DNA from: Monosporascus cannonballus
Taxonomy: Eukaryota; Ascomycota; Sordariomycetes; Xylariales
DNA length: 64,000 bases
Direction of reading: 5' to 3'
Assembly: GCA_004154925.1 (NCBI GenBank)
Contig: QJNS01000068.1
Span: 1-64,000 of the forward strand
The notes below the pieces were generated by a model that saw only the letters and a program-made list of their open reading frames with translations, did no database searches and had not been told where the DNA came from. The first letter of the stretch is position 1; each line of letters starts with the position of its first letter. Shown piece after piece: positions 11,869 to 22,786 of this stretch. The translations under genes and the position numbers were made by a program.

Positions 11869-12434
11869 ATTCGGTCTCTGGGGCGATGCCTTCACGCCGG
11901 CAACATCCTCGTGCATGAACCCAAATATTTGGTGCCTCTGGTCGACTGGGAGTGTACGTATGCCACCCCGGGTCGGTTATTCCTGGATCCGCCTTGGTGA
12001 CTTCCGTTCAAATGGCCTGAAGGGCGCCCCGAGGGCCTCGACGATTGGAGGCAGGTCGATGGATCTCGGCTTGAAATCAGGCAAGAGGCTATGGAAGAGG
12101 CTAGGGGACCGAAGGCTGCTCATCCCTGTTGAGTGCTCGCATGCGAGATAGCTAGAACACTGACCGCTTCGGCTTAACTACGCTGCCAGAAAGAGTTGAG
12201 CGTTTGACTCCATCTACTGAAGCACTTGGGAGAGATGTTCCTTGGCGAAGGGATGAAGTCAAACTGCAGCGACGACTTATGAAAACAAGAATTGATATAT
12301 TTGCTGAGACACACATAACAGCGCTGGATATCTCTGTCAAGAAGAAAATGGATGAATCCAAGGAGAGGGAGACAGTGCATTGGGATGCGGTGCGGGTTAA
12401 GAGTCGCTTGGATGAAGTTCTCCTTGTTGGATAA
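11869..12434 (+). pseudogene. Aminoglycoside-phosphotransferase-like kinase, heavily decayed
   Basis: C-terminal half of a fungal APH/choline-kinase-like phosphotransferase. Readable landmarks across three frames are HAGNILVHEP, the DFG-equivalent region LVDWECTYATPG, FLDPPW, MRDS, NTDRFGL, NYAARKS, AFDSIY and the tail KKKMDESKE...WDAV. Lesions: TGA at 11998-12000 where the family has the second Trp of DPPWW; TAG at 12153-12155 after MRDS, where Trp is expected; TGA at 12197-12199 after ARKS, probably Trp. There are also one-base losses near 11891 (between the GD of the catalytic HGD motif and HAGN), 12176, 12218 (TGG-AAG read as TG-AAG) and 12280 (similarly TGG-AAA). Frames are restored by single G or A additions, so the gene is clearly nonfunctional. 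Substrate unknown. Confidence 0.75.
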
Positions 12435-12521
12435 TATTGTAAACTATGAACGAGTATCGTCTTCTACTTCTAATTGTCTTGGGATTTCCAGGTGGCTTCA
12501 TCGTCTCAACATCTATTATTA

Positions 12522-13262
12522 TCAGACATCGGGCTCAACCTGCTCAACAGTGGGCACCTTGTTGAGCTTCACGCCGAGGTGATCCGCAACCAAGTGCACG
12601 CATCTGCAGACGACCTCGGTATCCTCCTTCGAGACGCCGATGCGCCTCGTGCCCCTGATGTGCCAGTGGGTCTCGTTGGGCAGGTTCTGCATCATGATGG
12701 CGGGCAAGGCGACCATCTCGGTGTCGACGTCGTCGAGGACCTGGCGGTCGGACAGGTAGAGGCCGTAGGTGATCTCGGCCGAGATCCAGGCGAAGTCGCG
12801 GTGGGCGTCGAAGAGGCCCATCGAGTCGCCCGCGTTGCGCGTGTACACCTTGCGGAACCACGCCATGCCGCGCTCGTGGTTCGCCTCGTCGCACTGCCAC
12901 CCGCGCCGCGTGTGGCTGTCGTAGTCCCGGTCCTCCTCCCGCTCGACCCGGCTGATGGCCACGACCGCCTCGATCGGCTTGCACACCCCCACCAGCGACA
13001 CCGCCTTGACCAGGGCCTCCCGCAGCCGCCGCACCAGCGCCTTGCGGGCTTCGCTCGTGGAGTACGCCGGTTGCCCGCAGAGGTGGAGGTAGAGCTCGGC
13101 AGCCGACTCCGGGTCGGGGCTCGCCACCAGGCATGCGATCGTCAGTATGTACCAGCTCTCGCCGCTCAACCTCGTCGTCTGAAACAGCTCTTCGATTTGG
13201 CGGAAGAGTGAGATCAGGCCGGTATCAGTTGACGGGCTCGGAGCTGGGTTGCTTGAGTCCAT
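12522..13262 (-). CDS. AhpD-like (carboxymuconolactone-decarboxylase-like) protein
   Basis: Single-exon gene of 246 residues with its start at MDSSNPAPSPS. It resembles a fungal family usually annotated AhpD-like. Landmarks are SWYILTIACLVAS near 37-49, ALVRRLREALVKAVSLVGVCKP, the KVEREED-type segment here read as VEREEDRDYD, WQCDEANHERG and the pair ITYGLYLSDRQVLDDVDTE and QNLPNETHWHIRGTRR. The redox CxxC of true AhpD is absent, so peroxidase or alkylhydroperoxidase activity should not be assumed. The role is unknown. The frame is clean and strongly GC-biased at third positions, so the gene appears to be under selection. It lies tail-to-tail with the APH pseudogene, only about 90 bp apart. 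Confidence 0.8.
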   Translation of the reverse strand: MDSSNPAPSPSTDTGLISLFRQIEELFQTTRLSGESWYILTIACLVASPDPESAAELYLHLCGQPAYSTSEARKALVRRLREALVKAVSLVGVCKPIEAVVAISRVEREEDRDYDSHTRRGWQCDEANHERGMAWFRKVYTRNAGDSMGLFDAHRDFAWISAEITYGLYLSDRQVLDDVDTEMVALPAIMMQNLPNETHWHIRGTRRIGVSKEDTEVVCRCVHLVADHLGVKLNKVPTVEQVEPDV

Positions 13263-13867
13263 AACGGCTACGAGTTGCCCGAGTAGACGTTTGATGCTGA
13301 GTTAGCTCTCAAGGTATGGGAAGTACATAAGCCAAGCGCAAAAACCCAAATGCGCTGGAGTAGTCTGAAGATGCAGGATCCGTCCGATGTCCGATAAATT
13401 ATCCCACCTCTTAGGTATTTGTACGGTGTTGCGGTTGGGAGACCTCCCCCATGGCAGGGATTATGGTAGTCGTTATACACGCCGGTATCCGTTTGGTTGG
13501 CATACTACTGCGGAGAAGAGCAGCAGCAGCTACTGTGATTGGTTAAGAGATACTTCCATGGTGCGCTCACGTTCATCGAACAGTACCCGACCTCATAAAA
13601 ATAAAGTTTGGAGGTTTATTTGCGCTATGCGCAAAATGCGTATAACGCTAATCCCCTGGAGGGACTAAAATCAAAAAACGACCTTGTAGTGCAGGACACT
13701 TAACTTTTCCAGGCATATAAAGAGAAGTCAGAGCGGTCACTATCCCGGAAGACCATTGATCTGCGTTGATGTACATAATCAATATTAAAAACTAGTGTAA
13801 GCTAACACCAATGCGTCATGGCTCATAAACTGACAATAATGATACAACTCAAGAATCATGCACCTCT
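13263..13867. other. Intergenic
   Basis: 5' flank of the AhpD-like gene and 3' flank of the permease. No gene seen; short AT-rich stretches only. Confidence 0.6.
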
Positions 13868-15415
13868 CTATGCTTCACTCAGCCGGTCACTGTCCAGGTC
13901 GGCATCGGCCAACCTAACCAGCTTTGTCCGGAAGATGAGCTTGTGGCTCACGAGTAGGACGACCCACAAAATCAGACTAACGTAGGCTGCAAAGAAATCG
14001 GTAGTGCTCCACTCCATGAAGACGGTGAAACCGTTGGTCAACAGGATCAAGACGCAAAAGAAGAGGCCAAACCAAGTGAGGTACGGCTGGAGCGGTGCCA
14101 TGTACGGCAGCGTCTCCCGAGGGATGCTGCGATGCTTGAGGATGCTCATGAATCGCAGGTGACAGACACTGATGGAGGACCACGTGATGAAACCGGCGAT
14201 GGAAACAATGTTCAGAAGCCACTTGAAGACGTTGCCACCCTCCGAGGATAGGTTGAGGAAACCGAGCAGGCCCATCGCGGCAGTGATTGCGACAGCAAAA
14301 TAGGGAGTACCGAATCTGTTGGTCTTTGTGACGAAGGCCGGCGCATGCCTCTCCTTAGCTAAGCCGACGAGGATGCGGCTCCCCGAGTAGACGTTGGAGT
14401 TCGCGGCAGACAGCACAGCCGTCAGCAGGACGCCGTTGATGATATGTGGTAGGACCGGAATGCCAGCAAGGTTGGCTGCAATAACCAGGGGCGATGCGGA
14501 AGCGTCACTCTTGCCGATGAGGAGTCGAGGGTTATCGTATGGTACCAGCAAGCCGATAAAGAAGACGGTGGCGATGAACAAGCTGAAAATCCCCCAGAAC
14601 GTCCAGCGAATAGCAGATGGGACGCTCTTCGACGGGTCGCGAGCCTCTCCGGCACCCACACCGACAAGCTCCGAGCCCTGGTAGGAGAAACCTGCAGTGA
14701 CCATGACTGACCAGAATCCGACGAACTTTCCGGTGGCGCCAGAAACGACAGACTCGGCAAAGGGCCCCGGATTTTCCCACGCGCGGAAGCCGAGGTATCC
14801 TTCCTGCCCGACACCGGCGTCGATGCAGATGGCGAAGATGATGAAGCCGATGATGGTGACGACCTTGATACTCGAAAACCACATCTCGAACTCTCCGAAC
14901 CAGCGGATCGGCAGGAAGTTAATGGCCGTGAAAACGACCCAAAATGTGGCGACGAATATCCCTATGCTAAGGCTGGAGTTCCAAAACTGTATGACGACGC
15001 TTGCTGCGACGAGCTCCAGGGCAAATGTTATCGACCAGCTGAACCAGTAGGTCCATCCCATGGCGAAACCTAGAGAGCGATCCAGGAACCGAGACGAGTA
15101 GACGGTGAAAGATCCCGCCACGGGAATATACGTGGCCATCTCGCACAGGCTCGTCATGACCGAGTAGACGATGGACCCGACGAAAATGAAGGCGATGAGG
15201 CATCCCACGGGTCCGGACGTCGCCAATGCCTCTCCGCTTCCCAGAAACAGTCCAGTACCTATAGTTCCTCCTATCGCAAGAAACTGCAAGTGGCGGCTGT
15301 GAAGGCCTCTCTGTAGCTCGGCGCGACCGGCCTCGATGTCGTCCTGGGAGCCATTTGCGGATTTGGTACCGAGTCCGTTCGATTGCTTCTCTCCGCTCTC
15401 GGTGGGGCTTTCCAT
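13868..15415 (-). CDS. Amino-acid permease (APC superfamily, YAT family)
   Basis: Single-exon plasma-membrane amino-acid transporter of 515 residues, the normal size for fungal YAT permeases. A hydrophilic N-terminus (MESPTESGEKQSNG) precedes RGLHSRHLQFLAIGGTIGTGLFLGSG, whose GTIGTGLF motif marks helix 1. About twelve hydrophobic segments follow, with typical stretches FSYQGSELVGVGAGEARDP and SAANSNVYSGSRIL. Closest resemblance by eye is to dicarboxylic/general amino-acid permeases, but substrate cannot be read from sequence. The start ATG at 15415 is preceded by a noncoding region, and no introns are needed. It is co-oriented with the AhpD-like gene. Confidence 0.93.
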   Translation of the reverse strand: MESPTESGEKQSNGLGTKSANGSQDDIEAGRAELQRGLHSRHLQFLAIGGTIGTGLFLGSGEALATSGPVGCLIAFIFVGSIVYSVMTSLCEMATYIPVAGSFTVYSSRFLDRSLGFAMGWTYWFSWSITFALELVAASVVIQFWNSSLSIGIFVATFWVVFTAINFLPIRWFGEFEMWFSSIKVVTIIGFIIFAICIDAGVGQEGYLGFRAWENPGPFAESVVSGATGKFVGFWSVMVTAGFSYQGSELVGVGAGEARDPSKSVPSAIRWTFWGIFSLFIATVFFIGLLVPYDNPRLLIGKSDASASPLVIAANLAGIPVLPHIINGVLLTAVLSAANSNVYSGSRILVGLAKERHAPAFVTKTNRFGTPYFAVAITAAMGLLGFLNLSSEGGNVFKWLLNIVSIAGFITWSSISVCHLRFMSILKHRSIPRETLPYMAPLQPYLTWFGLFFCVLILLTNGFTVFMEWSTTDFFAAYVSLILWVVLLVSHKLIFRTKLVRLADADLDSDRLSEA

Positions 15416-16818
15416 GTTGACGTTTAAAAGCTGCGGAGAGGACCGTGATGCCTTGTGAAGCGTTCGAATGCGAACCGGTCCGAGAAGGGCGGCTTGGGTT
15501 AGAATTTACTACGTGTCCAAGTCGGTACCATTAGTCACAGCGACTGAGTTGAGGAGCAAAGGTTTTTAAATACGATGATGATTTCCAGGGGCACCTGCCG
15601 AAAACGGCCGGACCCATCTTCGTGAAATTTCCTCTGGCCCGCGTCTCGCAAACATACTACGAAAGCTACATAGTGGTTGGTATGGAGATCTTGATTTTGG
15701 CACGGTCACGCCGGACTCGAACGACGTGATTTCATTTGTATGCGGAAAGGAATGGAAAGAGGCGGCACACAAACCTTGACAAGCCTTCGGGCCCACTAAA
15801 AACTTTTTCTCGTTGCCGGGTCGGGGCTAGACAGGGAAGGCTCAGCGCCCAATCGGGTGGTGTCTATGACTAAATCGATTGCCCGAGTGGGTAACTGCCC
15901 GGGCGTCGGCACGTGCTAATGTCGCGCGAATGCCGCTAGACAAAGCCACCAGACAACGGTATTCACGGCATTCCATGTGGTACCTGATTGCCCTGAGGCT
16001 CATGAGTCAAGAACCAGCACATTTTGAGGCTCTTATCGGAGGCGTAATTGCTTTTCGACTTCTCTTTCACGATATTTTTACATATATTTGATCTGAATGA
16101 CTTGCGTTTCTCGATAGATGATGAATTATCCCCACAGATCGGGACTTCGCTGCCACGCGCCTCCGTGGAGCAAGCCTCTAGTCCGTTTCAACACATTCGA
16201 ACACTTGATATCATTAAAATAGCCAACATCATCCTGCAGCTTCACCGTGTCCCAGTGGTTTCTGGCCAGAATACCGTCCTTCCCATCCGCCACCTCCATT
16301 TGGGGCTCTCTGGTACCCGACCAAGGCTGACCTCTTCCACTGTCGGATGTAAAGATGTCTCCAGTAGTAACCAGTCAGCTCGGTGTGTGTGTTCAAAAAT
16401 GCCGCATATACTTAACAGATGCGAGCTCCGCCTGGTCAAACGGGTAAGTTATCCACCAGTGCGAGACCCCATATTCCACCGTCTTTCCCTTAAGAAACCG
16501 CTGCTTCGGGAGCTTGCCATGTACCATCACGATGACGAAGATACCAGAACTCCTTGCTTTGTAGTTCGGTCTACTAGTGTTTAGATTTATTCAGTGGCAA
16601 AGTAGAACTGTAGCCACTAATCATAATAATGTAAGAAAGCGCCGTAGTTGTCATCCCACCTATACGTAGATCAAACTGAATTTCATCATACGATGCATCG
16701 TCAACGCGTGATACCTTTAGAAGCAGTAGAACTATTGCCTGGGTGGTAGGAGAAGGATCCGGGGATGGGAAACATAGTGCGAATTATATCCCTGTCGTAA
16801 ATATACACCTAAAGAAAA
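15416..16818. other. Intergenic, permease promoter side
   Basis: About 1.4 kb without supportable coding sequence. The first 150 bp are the permease 5' flank. A minus-strand B-box-like motif (CGTTCGAGTCC) lies near 15715-15725 but has no convincing tRNA fold around it. Confidence 0.55.
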
Positions 16819-16890
16819 AGCATCTTGGCGCAGCGGAAGCGCGCCGGGCTCATAACCCGGAGGTCTCTGGATCGAAACCAGAAGATGCTA
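16819..16890 (+). tRNA. Initiator tRNA-Met (CAT)
   Basis: A 72-nt cloverleaf: acceptor stem AGCATCT/AGATGCT, D stem GCGC/GCGC, anticodon stem CCGGG/CCCGG around CTCATAA, T stem TCTGG/CCAGA. Three traits mark the eukaryotic initiator rather than the elongator: the A1-U72 end pair, three G-C pairs next to the anticodon loop, and the T loop ATCGAAA with A54 in place of T54. The discriminator base is A (16890). A run of five T at about 16900-16904 is a Pol III terminator. Confidence 0.93.
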
Positions 16891-16899
16891 GGTTTCCCC

Positions 16900-16904
16900 T
16901 TTTT
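16900..16904 (+). terminator. Pol III T-run terminator of the initiator tRNA
   Basis: Five consecutive T about 10 nt after the tRNA 3' end, as expected for RNA polymerase III. Confidence 0.7.
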
Positions 16905-17057
16905 GTCTCTTACATCCTCTTCTCCCAACTCCGTTATCTCATTCAGCTCCATGATCAAGTGGCAAAACGCATCGGACGGGTCACAAGTGGAACGTATGAT
17001 CCGTCGTTATAAAACTCCATCTCAGAGTCCTCTCAACCAAGGTATGGCCGTGTCTAT

Positions 17058-17595
17058 TTACATCCCAAGCTGCACGTCCCGATATTCCTCATCGACCTGG
17101 ACAAGGCCAGCTAGGCCGCCTTCCTCGACCACTTTGGTATCGACAACGAAGGTGGCGAGCAGCTTCGCGGGCTCGGTGGCGCTGTAGTTGTCGCTGATCT
17201 TGTGGTGACATCCCGGCGCCTCATACCAGGAACCGCCAGTGGTGATCACCTGCGTCGGCTCGTCGTTCATCTTATTCAGTAAGGTCCCCTCCAGGACATA
17301 CCCCGTCACCGAAGCACCACCGTGGCGATGCGGTGGTGTCGAGGCGTTAGGTCCGAAGTTGACGACCACTCCAACGATGGACTTTCCTGGACTGTTGAGC
17401 AATCTGTATTGGAAGGCCAAAGAAAGTTCTGGGAGGGGGCGGCTGTCATTAACAGGTTGTTCGTTAGCTTGATTACCCTGCAGTCACTCCCCAAGTACTT
17501 CGAGATTGATCACCGTTTACTTCCATAGCAACTTGTGCGAACTGTAAACGAGCGTTCACATACCTCCTGTCGTATTTAGTATCCTCGGCAGCCAT
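17058..17595 (-). CDS. Small cupin-domain protein
   Basis: Two-exon gene, join(17058..17442, 17564..17595) on the minus strand, giving 138 residues. Exon 1 encodes MAAEDTKYDR and ends at a GTATGT donor. The join creates Ser and leads into RPLPELSLAFQYRLL. The single cupin barrel shows its first metal motif as PPHRHGG...GYVLEG and the second as WYEAPGCHHKISDN, so a metal site is likely. Fungal proteins of this type include uncharacterised cupin-2 enzymes found in metabolite loci. The 121-nt intron has a good donor and an ACAG acceptor. No catalytic function can be assigned. It is divergent from the Zn2Cys6 regulator gene, with about 900 bp between starts, which allows but does not prove shared control. 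Confidence 0.85.
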
Positions 17596-18507
17596 TATAG
17601 AAGTGATCAAATAAGCTTTAGGTAGGTTTGGTGTTATTCAGTCTGCGCCAACTGTACGTGGTCATTCTTGACGTGCGCAACTTATACCTAAGGGTGGCGA
17701 CGCCGGTTTCAGCCCAGAATAGCCTATCCCTCGCGTTCAATTTCTGTTGAGCCTGCAACTCTATCATCTGAGAGACAGGCATTACCGTACAACAAGCTAT
17801 CTAGAAGAAAGGCTAGCCCATCCACCTATCATTTACCGATTGCGTTATAGCTGGGAAGGGCCGGACCGGCTATCTGGGAATGCCCGGCAGGAAGTGGAGA
17901 CCGGGCCAGATCAGCCCTACCCGAACTTAGGCTATCACCAGTTCCGTGTACGCGGAAGGGGAACACATATGTGCATACGTAGAGTTGTATATAAACGGGT
18001 ATGTACGTAATGAGAGGTTGTCCTATTGGCCGGATTTTGTATGATCGCAAGATCGTGACCCTTTCTGGTTCTAGCTTGGGACTTAACATCACTTGCCCCC
18101 TAAGCCCGTGCCAATCATATCTTGGCTTAGGTGTTTCAACACAACGTCTCAAGAAGTTCGCACATCTTCATGTCTCATTCACAGTGCATTATGAGAGTGC
18201 CTGGATTGAGTCAGACGTGACTCCTCTCCTGTTTTCGTATGGCGGGCCGGAGGCAATGTGCTATGCAAGTGTGTTAGTAATCCGCCAATCTCTGTTCTTC
18301 TGGTCACGGCATGCATGTCAGCAAATATGGACTTTTCCTCGGAAAGGAATCTACAAAACCAAAATCACCATGGCCTCAACCCGCGAGCACTTGAGATTGT
18401 CGCCCTGTGTTCCAGATTCCCCAATTCCGGGATCAAGTGGACGCTCCCTCGTTACTTCGCTGATATAATTCCCCTCACAAGCTATCAACTATCCGAGGAG
18501 CTCGGCT
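17596..18507. other. Divergent intergenic region (cupin gene / Zn2Cys6 gene)
   Basis: Shared upstream region of the minus-strand cupin gene and the plus-strand regulator. No gene or clear repeat recognised. Confidence 0.55.
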
Positions 18508-20620
18508 ATGATGGAGCAGCCACTTCCTATTAGCAGCATCTCCGCAGAGGGCGCACGGAAAACAAAACATCGCGTCTCGCTAGCGTGCCTGCCTTGTCGT
18601 TCACGCCATATCAGGTGCAATGCAGCCAAGCCTGTTTGTAGCCGCTGTTCATCTGATGGAACGCCATGCACTTACACACGCTCACGCCGTCACGGCAATC
18701 GTCGCCGGAAGGCGGATGACGAACCCCCCGCTCAGGAGCTGCGCCATCAGGCTATCCTAGACCCCTCGTTCCGCAGACCCGTTCGCCCTGCTATAGTTAC
18801 CTCCGCGGGTAATGGCGGAGGGAGTAGTGGACTGGAGGTGCTAGGGGATTTAAGTCCACCGGATTCGACAAGTTCGGGTAGTGCAGGAACGGGAAGAGGC
18901 GCTTCGGCTATCGATGAACATCTCGTTGGCCTCTACTACGATTATTTTCACGCCGCCCACCCATGCGTCCTACCACGCTGGGCCCTGCAGCAGCACTGCG
19001 CGAGGTCTCCGACGCAGTTTACCCCTATTATCCTAGTCCTGCAATACATCGGTTCTCTGTTCGATATAGCCGTGGATTCGCAACCTCACCGGGAAACAGC
19101 GAGACGGGCGTTGCCGCTTTCCCCTAGCCGCACAGGGGTCCTAAGCCCCCATGAGATACAGGCGATGCTATTATATTCGATTGCCGTGTACTGGTCTGAT
19201 GAGATTGAGGAGGGCATCGGCATCCTCGGCGAAGTAATCCATGCAGCAGCCGAGCTAGGGATGCATCTGGAACCCTTTTCCCGGGAAAATGGCCAAGAAG
19301 ACCCGGTCTTGGAGGAGAGCTGGCGGCGGACATGGTGGCAAATCTACGTTACCGAAGGCAACATAGCTGGAAGCACTCGTGAGTACTTGTATATACTGAG
19401 TCCCCTCTTGTCGTCCAGTGTCCGCCCCTTTAACCCCAACCTTTCTATCCTTCTTCATATTCAACCAGTAGAAAACATATCTATTTGTCTTTGTCCGGTA
19501 CTAAACCTAAGAGATAGACACCTATCCCACCCGGCTCCACAATGTCAGTACCAATGCGTTGTTGCCATGTGAGGAAGAATACTATGAGTCTGGGGTACAC
19601 ACACAACCCTTCTCACACCCGACCCCCTGTTATGGTCTCTCTAACGACTTTGAAATAGGAGATACCCCTTGGCCGAACCTTAGATGAGTACGATATGCGG
19701 GAGTTCCTACCAGATGATGATCAGGGATTTTCGTCCTTCGCTCATCTGGTAGGTCTCACGCGGACGCTAGACCTAGTACTTTCACAGGAGGCGCCGACCG
19801 AACAGAACACCGTGGCAATATGTACGCAGCTGGATATTAGCCTCTCGGCCTGGTATTCGCTGCTGCCCGAGCCTAAGAAATGCTTACTCGATGGCAACCA
19901 GGAACTAGACGTGCAGTTGTTCAAGGCGAATATGCTTATCAATGCGTAAGGTCTCATCTCTTTCGAAGGTTTTCGCGACCGTGGCTGAAGCGCCGCGTCT
20001 TCAGGTATATTGTCGATCTTCACCGCCGCCTCTCAGATCTAGCCTACTGCGAGGTGGAGTCAGTGTCACGGTGTGCGCCCCCAGCTCCCCCGTCAAATCT
20101 GAGATTGCTCAAGCCTGGCGATACACGTCTCCACACATCCAAAGCTCTCCTGGCGATCCGCCGGATGGGCGACCTGCTCGCTCTGCCTCCCAATCTCCCG
20201 TCACAGACACCGTTCCTCATATGCATGATCGCCAACACGATGGTGGCGCATCTCTCGGCATGTCGGTACCTGTTCAAGGGCAGTGCTCTCCAGCTCGAGC
20301 GGGAACGCATACGATCCAGCATGGGTGCCCTCCGGGTCTTGGGGGAGTATTGGCCTTTGGGGAGACGCACGTATCGGGAAATGGGCATCATTGCGCGAGA
20401 GGTCCTAGGTCTATCAGAGAAGGACATTCCCCAGGTACAGGATACGGCGGGGAAGTCGCGGGGCGCAATAGCCTCGACCCAGCCGCAGGCCGTACTATCC
20501 GATCCAAACCCTGATTCGTCCCTATGTACGGATTTAAACTATTCGGACTTAGATATCTTCCCCCAAGATTCGCTGACTTCTGATGTTATGTATCCCACCA
20601 TGGGGGACCTGTGGCTTTGA
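18508..20620 (+). CDS. Zn(II)2Cys6 transcription factor
   Basis: Four exons, join(18508..19378, 19518..19594, 19659..19945, 20005..20620), 616 residues. The N-terminal binuclear zinc cluster is CLPC-x6-C-x6-CSRC-x6-C (spacing CX2CX6CX6CX2CX6C), followed by a basic linker (RSRRHGNRRRKAD). The middle region matches the fungal-specific transcription factor domain: YYDYFHAAHPC, the WQIYVTEG area, then the exon-2/3 segment with ALLPCEEEYYESG and RTLDEYDMREFLPDDD. A C-terminal acidic tail (LNYSDLDIFPQDS) may be an activation region. Joins are in phase (donors GTGAGT, GTACAC, GTAAGG). Nuclear, sequence-specific regulator; targets unknown, but the neighbouring cupin and permease genes are candidates by position only. 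Confidence 0.9.
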
Positions 20621-22786
20621 TAAAGACTAGTTTTGTCGCAGGAGTGGTTCGAGGAGTGTTGGATATGTATAAATCTCAAGCTAAGTGGCAAAATATAGCT
20701 GGCGGTCCAATCTGGACGGTGTCTTGTAAACCCCCCCCCCCACCGGAAGATGCTTGAAGGATCTAAAGGCGGTTTAGCCTTCGTTTCAGACCACAGTTCC
20801 TGCCAAAGCGCAATGAGCCTATGGAAGTAAGTACACAGAGAAATAATGGACTATATGGGTATAGGGGGATCTCTCGAACCTACATAGGGAACCTCCTATC
20901 CAACGGCGAAGCTTCTCACCTGAGCCACAAGCGACATGTGCAAATATCAAATGTGCAGTCCCCTTCTTCTAGTACTAGATGAGGGACTCATAAGGGACAG
21001 GTAGTACAGGATACTTGTTTCGTACCAAATACTGTTAGGGACTTGCTGTGTAGGTTTAATAACCTGCCCATATCACAGACAATTCTGCGTCACTGAAAGC
21101 CTCCTTTAAAGCGGCATAAAGCTCCAACCGCAACGGTTAATCACAGTAGCCTTGCCATACTGCTTCATCCACAAACGATCACGGCCAGGTCCTCTCCATG
21201 GACCCCGGCGGGTTTCGCCCACAGGAGGGCTTATTCGGGTTTGAAAGATACGCGGCAATCGCAACGTCTTCTGGGATGCGGTCCTCAATCTCACCTCTTC
21301 TTCTGCAGGTTCGGCTACGTCAACGCCCCCTTCTGCGTATCCGTTCCGAAGTTCTTTGAGCCGCAATGCGATGACCTTTTGCTAAGCTCCAATATGACAG
21401 AGTGCATCCATTCTTGCTTCTCTTTGGCGATCATGAGAGCTCTGCTGAAAACGCTGGGAGCTCTGTAGATACCGTCTGTCCCGGCGAGCGTGAAATACTG
21501 CCATTTAGAGAAGAAACTCGCCTTCGGTGCGCCGTAACGCAAGTTTCACGGCTTGAAGAGGATCGTCGGTTACTAGGTCTGGGGCAACCCCCCCGAGGAT
21601 TGGTGTTGATCCTGAGGTGTATCGATATCGCGCGGCAAGACTTAACCGGCATAGTATCTAAGTTGTCGACGGAAAGTTTGGCAGAGCATTCCATGTCCGG
21701 AAATCCCGTGGCCCGTGATGTTATGTCTATCTGCCTTATTCGGCCGTCGGCTTTTAGGACTTGCAGAGGCGCTTTTGGAATGGATGAAGAGCATACAAGA
21801 TTCGGTGTACGTTTCTTCTGGGGAAAGCCATTCACCGGCCCACTCATCTCTGTTCCTTGTCCCTTGCCTGACACACCGTTTCGGTCCTTCGCCATATGGC
21901 CACAGTAGCCCCTGTCCATGTCCAGCACCTTCATCTCGGTTAACAACGTCGAAAGGCCTTAACCAGCCACAGGAATCACCAACTGCAAAGCACGCAAAAC
22001 GAGCTGATAGGGACGGATCCGTGCCAGAGGCCGCGTAGATGATGTATAGCATTTCGGTTTATTGTTGAAGACCGGGTCAATGTGTGCGCCCAGAGCGGCT
22101 CAGCAGACCTCGCCTTCCGAGTTGCTAAGCATTACGCGGGGAGAGTAGATATGTAGTTACTCAGACTCGATGACGGTAGCAACCGTAAGCTAAATCCAGC
22201 GGTATACTTCCGAAACGTGGTTGGCGCGTTGAGTTTAGCAATACGTGGCTTCCATAGGCGAACTCCTGGTCACCTAGTAGCTTAAGATGAGCTTCATCAA
22301 CAACTATCGAGGAGACACATCAAGTGAGAAACCACACGCGCGCGGAAAAGACGAGCATTCATCATCAACTGCTATCTTCTATCTGCTACAGCTAACCCGC
22401 TGTCCGCGGAAAGAGGGGGTAGTAGCGAAGCATACGACCAAACCAAACCAGCCACCGCCGCCGCCAGCGAGGGGATCCGTCTATCTATGAATACCGATAG
22501 CCTTATGAAATGGGTACCAATGTGAAATCCCTCGCATTTGCTCATTGGGCAAAGCATGGTACGGGCATACTTGCTCCGGTAAATGAAAGCCTATAAATTA
22601 TTCCTGGTTTCGATGACGATGAGTGAATCGCGGTCGACCCAGACCAGCCCTGGACCAAAAGCCTACCTTACCCGGCTCTATACGGCTGTGTGTTTGCTAG
22701 CAAGCGAGTATCTTAAGTCCGCTGCAAGCGCCCGACGCTTCACCGGCTTATCCCTGGGTTCGCTTGTTGAAATCCCGTGCACGTGC
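20621..22786. other. Intergenic, about 2.2 kb
   Basis: No intact gene. Holds a poly-C run near 20731, a tRNA-like relic near 20860-20940 (listed separately), and several open frames between 21100 and 22050 on both strands without recognisable domains. Confidence 0.5.
20864..20942 (-). other. tRNA-like sequence with A-box and B-box resemblance
   Basis: Read on the minus strand it contains TGGCTCAGGTG (A-box-like) and, about 45 nt on, GGTTCGAGAGATCC (B-box-like), with a small hairpin ATAGG/CCTAT between. No acceptor stem pairs properly and no clear anticodon loop exists, so it is at best a tRNA relic or the head of a tRNA-derived short element. Confidence 0.3.

Noticed and set aside
13868..15415. 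Opposite-strand and shifted frames over permease, ECM29 and other genes
   Set aside because: Shadows of genuine GC-biased coding sequence.
15665..15730. tRNA-like D loop (TAGTGGTTGGTATGG) with a B-box-like motif nearby
   Set aside because: The D-loop-like part and the B-box-like part lie on opposite strands and the anticodon stem does not pair.
21100..22050. Overlapping open frames on both strands
   Set aside because: Looked for a transposase or pseudogene; nothing aligned to a family I know, and neither strand has consistent coding character.
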